A stretch of 15,658 bases of DNA from JAJACP01 sp964350245 (GTDB taxonomy: Bacteria; Chlamydiota; Chlamydiia; Chlamydiales; JAAKFR01). The notes beneath the pieces were generated by a model. It did no database searches, was not told the origin of the DNA, and worked only from the letters and a program-made list of their open reading frames with translations. Shown piece after piece: positions 13,268-15,658 of the stretch. Every line of letters starts with the position of its first letter. The first letter of the stretch is position 1. The position numbers were made by a program, and so were the translations under genes. The stretch lies in the NCBI GenBank assembly GCA_964350245.1, contig CAYGJC010000027.1, positions 1-15,658 on the forward strand. Direction: 5' to 3'.

Positions 13268-14227
13268 ATGAGAACAAAAAAGATCTTAGTCACTGGGGGA
13301 GCGGGCTTTGTGGGGTCGCACCTATGCGAAGCTCTCCTCGGTCGAGGACATGAAGTCATTTGTGTAGATAATTTTTACACAGGATCCCGAGAAAATATTG
13401 CTCACCTCACGGGGAAACCGGGTTTTGAGGTGCTTTGTCATGATGTCTGCTTTCCTTATTATGCAGAAGTGGATGAAATCTACAACCTGGCCTGTCCTGC
13501 CTCCCCAGTCCACTATCAGAATGATCCTGTTCAGACGACTAAAACAAGTGTGATGGGAGCCATCAATCTGCTGGAATTGGCAAAAAGACTAGGAGCTAAA
13601 ATTTTGCAGGCCTCCACAAGCGAGGTATATGGTGACCCCCACGTCCACCCGCAGACAGAAACCTACTGGGGAAATGTCAATCCTATCGGAGTTAGGGCCT
13701 GTTATGATGAGGGAAAACGGTGTGCCGAAACGCTTTTTTTTGACTATCACAGACAATATGGAGTCAAAATCAAAGTTGCACGCATTTTCAATACCTATGG
13801 ACCGCGCATGCACCCAAACGATGGGCGGGTGGTTTCAAATTTTATTTCTCAGGCTCTTCATGGCCAACCGATCACTATTTATGGAACGGGAACACAAACG
13901 CGATCGTTCTGCTACGTATCGGATCTTGTAGAAGGATTGATTCGTTTGATGGAGTCCTCCCAAACGTGCGTGGGCCCTATCAATTTAGGTAATCCAAATG
14001 AGTTTTCGATGCACGCTCTTGCCAACCACATTCTGCACCTAACAGAATCTGACTCACAGGTCATTTACGAGCCCCTACCAAGCGATGATCCGAAACAAAG
14101 AAAACCTGATATCTCGCTTGCCCAAGATCTACTCGATTGGGAACCAACTGTTGAGCTAGAAGAAGGATTGAAAAAAACAATCGACTATTTAAAGCATACC
14201 TGCTTTATCGATAAAGCGTTAAGATGA
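13268..14227 (+). CDS. uxs: UDP-glucuronate decarboxylase (UDP-xylose synthase)
   Basis: It converts UDP-glucuronate to UDP-xylose through a 4-keto intermediate, with bound NAD+. This 319-residue extended short-chain dehydrogenase has the GGAGFVG loop (10-16), the UXS-specific block NLACPASPVHYQNDPVQTTK (73-92), the TSE motif in QASTSEVYGDP (114-124), and the active-site pair Y146/K150 in CYDEGKRCAETLFFDY. ARIFNTYGPRM and the RSFCYVSDLV block complete the family pattern. The start is fixed by homology to family N-termini. The stop overlaps the next start as ATGA, and the gene is divergent from ugd, which makes its substrate. The product may serve LPS, exopolysaccharide or protein glycosylation; no glycosyltransferase lies in the window. 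Confidence 0.95.
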   Translation: MRTKKILVTGGAGFVGSHLCEALLGRGHEVICVDNFYTGSRENIAHLTGKPGFEVLCHDVCFPYYAEVDEIYNLACPASPVHYQNDPVQTTKTSVMGAINLLELAKRLGAKILQASTSEVYGDPHVHPQTETYWGNVNPIGVRACYDEGKRCAETLFFDYHRQYGVKIKVARIFNTYGPRMHPNDGRVVSNFISQALHGQPITIYGTGTQTRSFCYVSDLVEGLIRLMESSQTCVGPINLGNPNEFSMHALANHILHLTESDSQVIYEPLPSDDPKQRKPDISLAQDLLDWEPTVELEEGLKKTIDYLKHTCFIDKALR

Positions 14228-15210
14228 AAACAGTTTTACTCACAGGTGCCGCCGGATTTATCGGCTTTCACGTTGCTCAAGCACTCTCCGAACGTGGAGA
14301 CCGCGTGATCGGCTTGGATAATTTCAATGCCTACTACTCACCGGCATTAAAAAGAGCGCGTGCCCAAATTTTGAAGGAACAAGGCATTGAAATCGTGGAA
14401 GCTGATCTCAATGATCGAGATGTTCTCAAACACCTTTTTAAACAGCATCCGTTCACTGATGTTCTCAACCTAGCAGCTCAAGCAGGTGTGCGCTACGCGC
14501 GCCACAACCCAGAAGCCTATATTAGGAGTAACATCGATGGGTTTCTCTCTATTTTAGAAACCTTGAGGGAGTATCCTCATGTTAAACTCACCTACGCCTC
14601 CTCCTCTTCTGTCTACGGACGTAATGAAAAGGTCCCCTTTGCTACGACAGATAGAACGGACCAGCCAGCTAACCTCTATGCAGCAACCAAAAAAGCAAAT
14701 GAATTGATGGCGTATAGCTACCATCATCTCTATGGAATTGCCATGACGGGCTTACGCTTTTTTACGGTTTATGGCCCGTGGGGACGCCCTGATATGGCCT
14801 ATTATTCATTTGCCGAAGCGATTAGAAAGGGTGAGCCGATTCACCTTTTCAATAACGGGAAAATGCAACGTGATTTCACCTACATTGATGATGTTGTTCG
14901 GGGAACAGTGGCAGCTTTGGACTATGAAGGAGAGTATGAACTCTTCAACTTAGGTAATCATAAGCCCGTTGAGCTACTCACGTTTGTTTCTACCTTAGAA
15001 AAGCTGCTAGGACGTGAGGCAGTAAAAGTTTTTGAGGGACCCAGCGCCGGCGAAGTCGACGCCACCTATGCCGATATCAGTGATGCCCAGCAAAAGTTAG
15101 GATTCCAGCCCCAAACCGACTTAGAAGAGGGACTCAAACAGTTTGTTGAGTGGTACGAAGCTACTCACGCTCTTCTCCGCGGCGCCCCTTGCTCACCTCA
15201 TGCTCAGTGA
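14224..15210 (+). CDS. UDP-glucuronate 4-epimerase
   Basis: It interconverts UDP-glucuronate and UDP-galacturonate. This 328-residue extended SDR has the NAD loop TGAAGFIG (7-14), the UDP-glucuronate epimerase signature AAQAGVRYAR (84-93), SSSSVYG (126-132), catalytic Y152/K156 in LYAATKKANE, and the RFFTVYGPWGRPDMA block. The C-terminal QRDFTYIDDVV and the FNLGNHKPVEL segment are typical of the CapI/LpsL/GAE type. Translation is probably coupled to the decarboxylase by the ATGA overlap at 14224-14227; the upstream ribosome binding site is weak. The last 14 residues or so (after FVEWYEAT) extend beyond the usual domain and overlap the convergent membrane-protein gene by 50 bases. Confidence 0.93.
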   Translation: MKTVLLTGAAGFIGFHVAQALSERGDRVIGLDNFNAYYSPALKRARAQILKEQGIEIVEADLNDRDVLKHLFKQHPFTDVLNLAAQAGVRYARHNPEAYIRSNIDGFLSILETLREYPHVKLTYASSSSVYGRNEKVPFATTDRTDQPANLYAATKKANELMAYSYHHLYGIAMTGLRFFTVYGPWGRPDMAYYSFAEAIRKGEPIHLFNNGKMQRDFTYIDDVVRGTVAALDYEGEYELFNLGNHKPVELLTFVSTLEKLLGREAVKVFEGPSAGEVDATYADISDAQQKLGFQPQTDLEEGLKQFVEWYEATHALLRGAPCSPHAQ

Positions 15211-15532
15211 GGCTGCTCAACCGTTGATAAACTCCAAGCCCTACCAATAGAAAAACTGCCACTAAAAACAGAGCAGCCGGATAAAGCAGCGCCTCTAAGC
15301 TGATCGCTCCTGCTTTGAGCACATTGAGCAAGGACTCAAGTGTTACAGCAATGACAATGATCACCATAAACTTGGTCAAACTCCGACGCGCCTCTTTGGG
15401 AGAGTGAAGCTCCCTTTCTCTAAAAACCTCTTCTTCTAAAAGATAGCGACCCACATCAAAAATGGCGACGGCAATGATCAGGTAACCCACAAAGTTGAGC
15501 AGAGCGTTTAAATGGTCGCACTCGCTGCGCAA
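15161..15532 (-). CDS. Multi-helix membrane protein of unknown function (C-terminal part)
   Basis: This open frame of 123 residues begins at a TTG without a ribosome binding site, directly after an in-frame TGA (15533-15535). It contains three transmembrane segments: about 10-31 (LLNFVGYLIIAVAIFDVGRYLL), 54-71 (KFMVIIVIAVTLESLLNV) and 83-103 (LYPAALFLVAVFLLVGLGVY). A charged loop (EEEVFRERELHSPKEARR) and a basic/acidic tail are also present. The upstream coding continues in the same frame, so this is probably the rest of one four-helix protein rather than a separate gene. The four-helix plan recalls PsiE-type proteins, but I would not assign it. The 3' end overlaps the epimerase gene by 50 bases. 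Confidence 0.6.
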   Translation of the reverse strand: MRSECDHLNALLNFVGYLIIAVAIFDVGRYLLEEEVFRERELHSPKEARRSLTKFMVIIVIAVTLESLLNVLKAGAISLEALLYPAALFLVAVFLLVGLGVYQRLSSLTEHEVSKGRRGEERE

Positions 15533-15658
15533 TCAGACAATCATTTCCCAAGCACTGATGAAGATAATGGCTAAGGAAACCAAACCAAAAATAATGCCTA
15601 ATAGGGTGTGTTGCACAACCTCCAGTTTAGCTGATTGGCGAGCCCTCCCCCTGCTCGT
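15533..15658 (-). pseudogene. N-terminal part of the same membrane protein, ending at an in-frame TGA and cut by the window edge
   Basis: On the minus strand the frame entering from the window edge reads RQSAKLEVVQHTLLGIIFG and continues LVSLAIIFISAWEMIV, then TGA. That is an amphipathic lead-in plus one transmembrane helix. The next codons continue in the same frame as LRSECDHLNALLNFVGYL. Joined, the two parts make a four-helix protein with normal loop lengths, so a nonsense change at a TGG, TGC, TGT or CGA codon is the simplest explanation. The N-terminus lies outside the window. Confidence 0.5.

Overview
The window looks like an accessory region of a bacterial chromosome, most plausibly from an environmental member of the Chlamydiota (Parachlamydiales-like). 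That assignment is an inference. It rests on two small proteins with the paired hydrophobic segments typical of chlamydial inclusion-membrane (Inc) proteins, an ankyrin plus SET-domain protein of the kind used as effectors by intracellular bacteria, a tail-anchored lipase-like protein, and a high density of insertion sequences. No rRNA, tRNA or CRISPR was seen.

Layout. Bases 1-7248 are an insertion-sequence island: an IS256-family element (about 75-1380, transposase on -), an IS2-group IS3-family element (about 1402-2684, +), an IS407-group IS3-family element (4841-6121, -, both ends intact), and an IS66-family transposase whose 5' end is cut by the IS407 copy (6122-7248, +). Both IS3-family elements keep an A-rich -1 frameshift site linking orfA to orfB. 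Between the elements lie the decayed C-terminal end of a host gene (2685-2994) and a run of three small membrane proteins (3074-4725), two of them Inc-like. Bases 7249-8007 hold only a 5'-truncated outer-membrane beta-barrel gene.

From 8008 the region is orderly. A CmcI/cephalosporin-hydroxylase-like SAM-dependent enzyme (-) is divergent from a 590-residue ankyrin/SET protein (+) whose promoter spacer contains a perfect dyad. Next is a 366-residue GxSxG hydrolase with a C-terminal membrane anchor, whose best promoter predicts an almost leaderless mRNA.

Bases 11856-15210 form a UDP-glucuronate hub: UDP-glucose 6-dehydrogenase (-) makes UDP-GlcA, and divergent from it UDP-glucuronate decarboxylase and UDP-glucuronate 4-epimerase, overlapping by ATGA, turn it into UDP-xylose and UDP-galacturonate. 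The 71-base divergent spacer appears to carry overlapping promoters. The right edge holds a four-helix membrane protein on - that is interrupted by an in-frame TGA.

The most interesting points are the SET protein with an altered active-site motif and a dyad in its promoter, the Inc-like cluster inside the IS island, two predicted near-leaderless genes, and the overlapping divergent promoters of the UDP-sugar genes.
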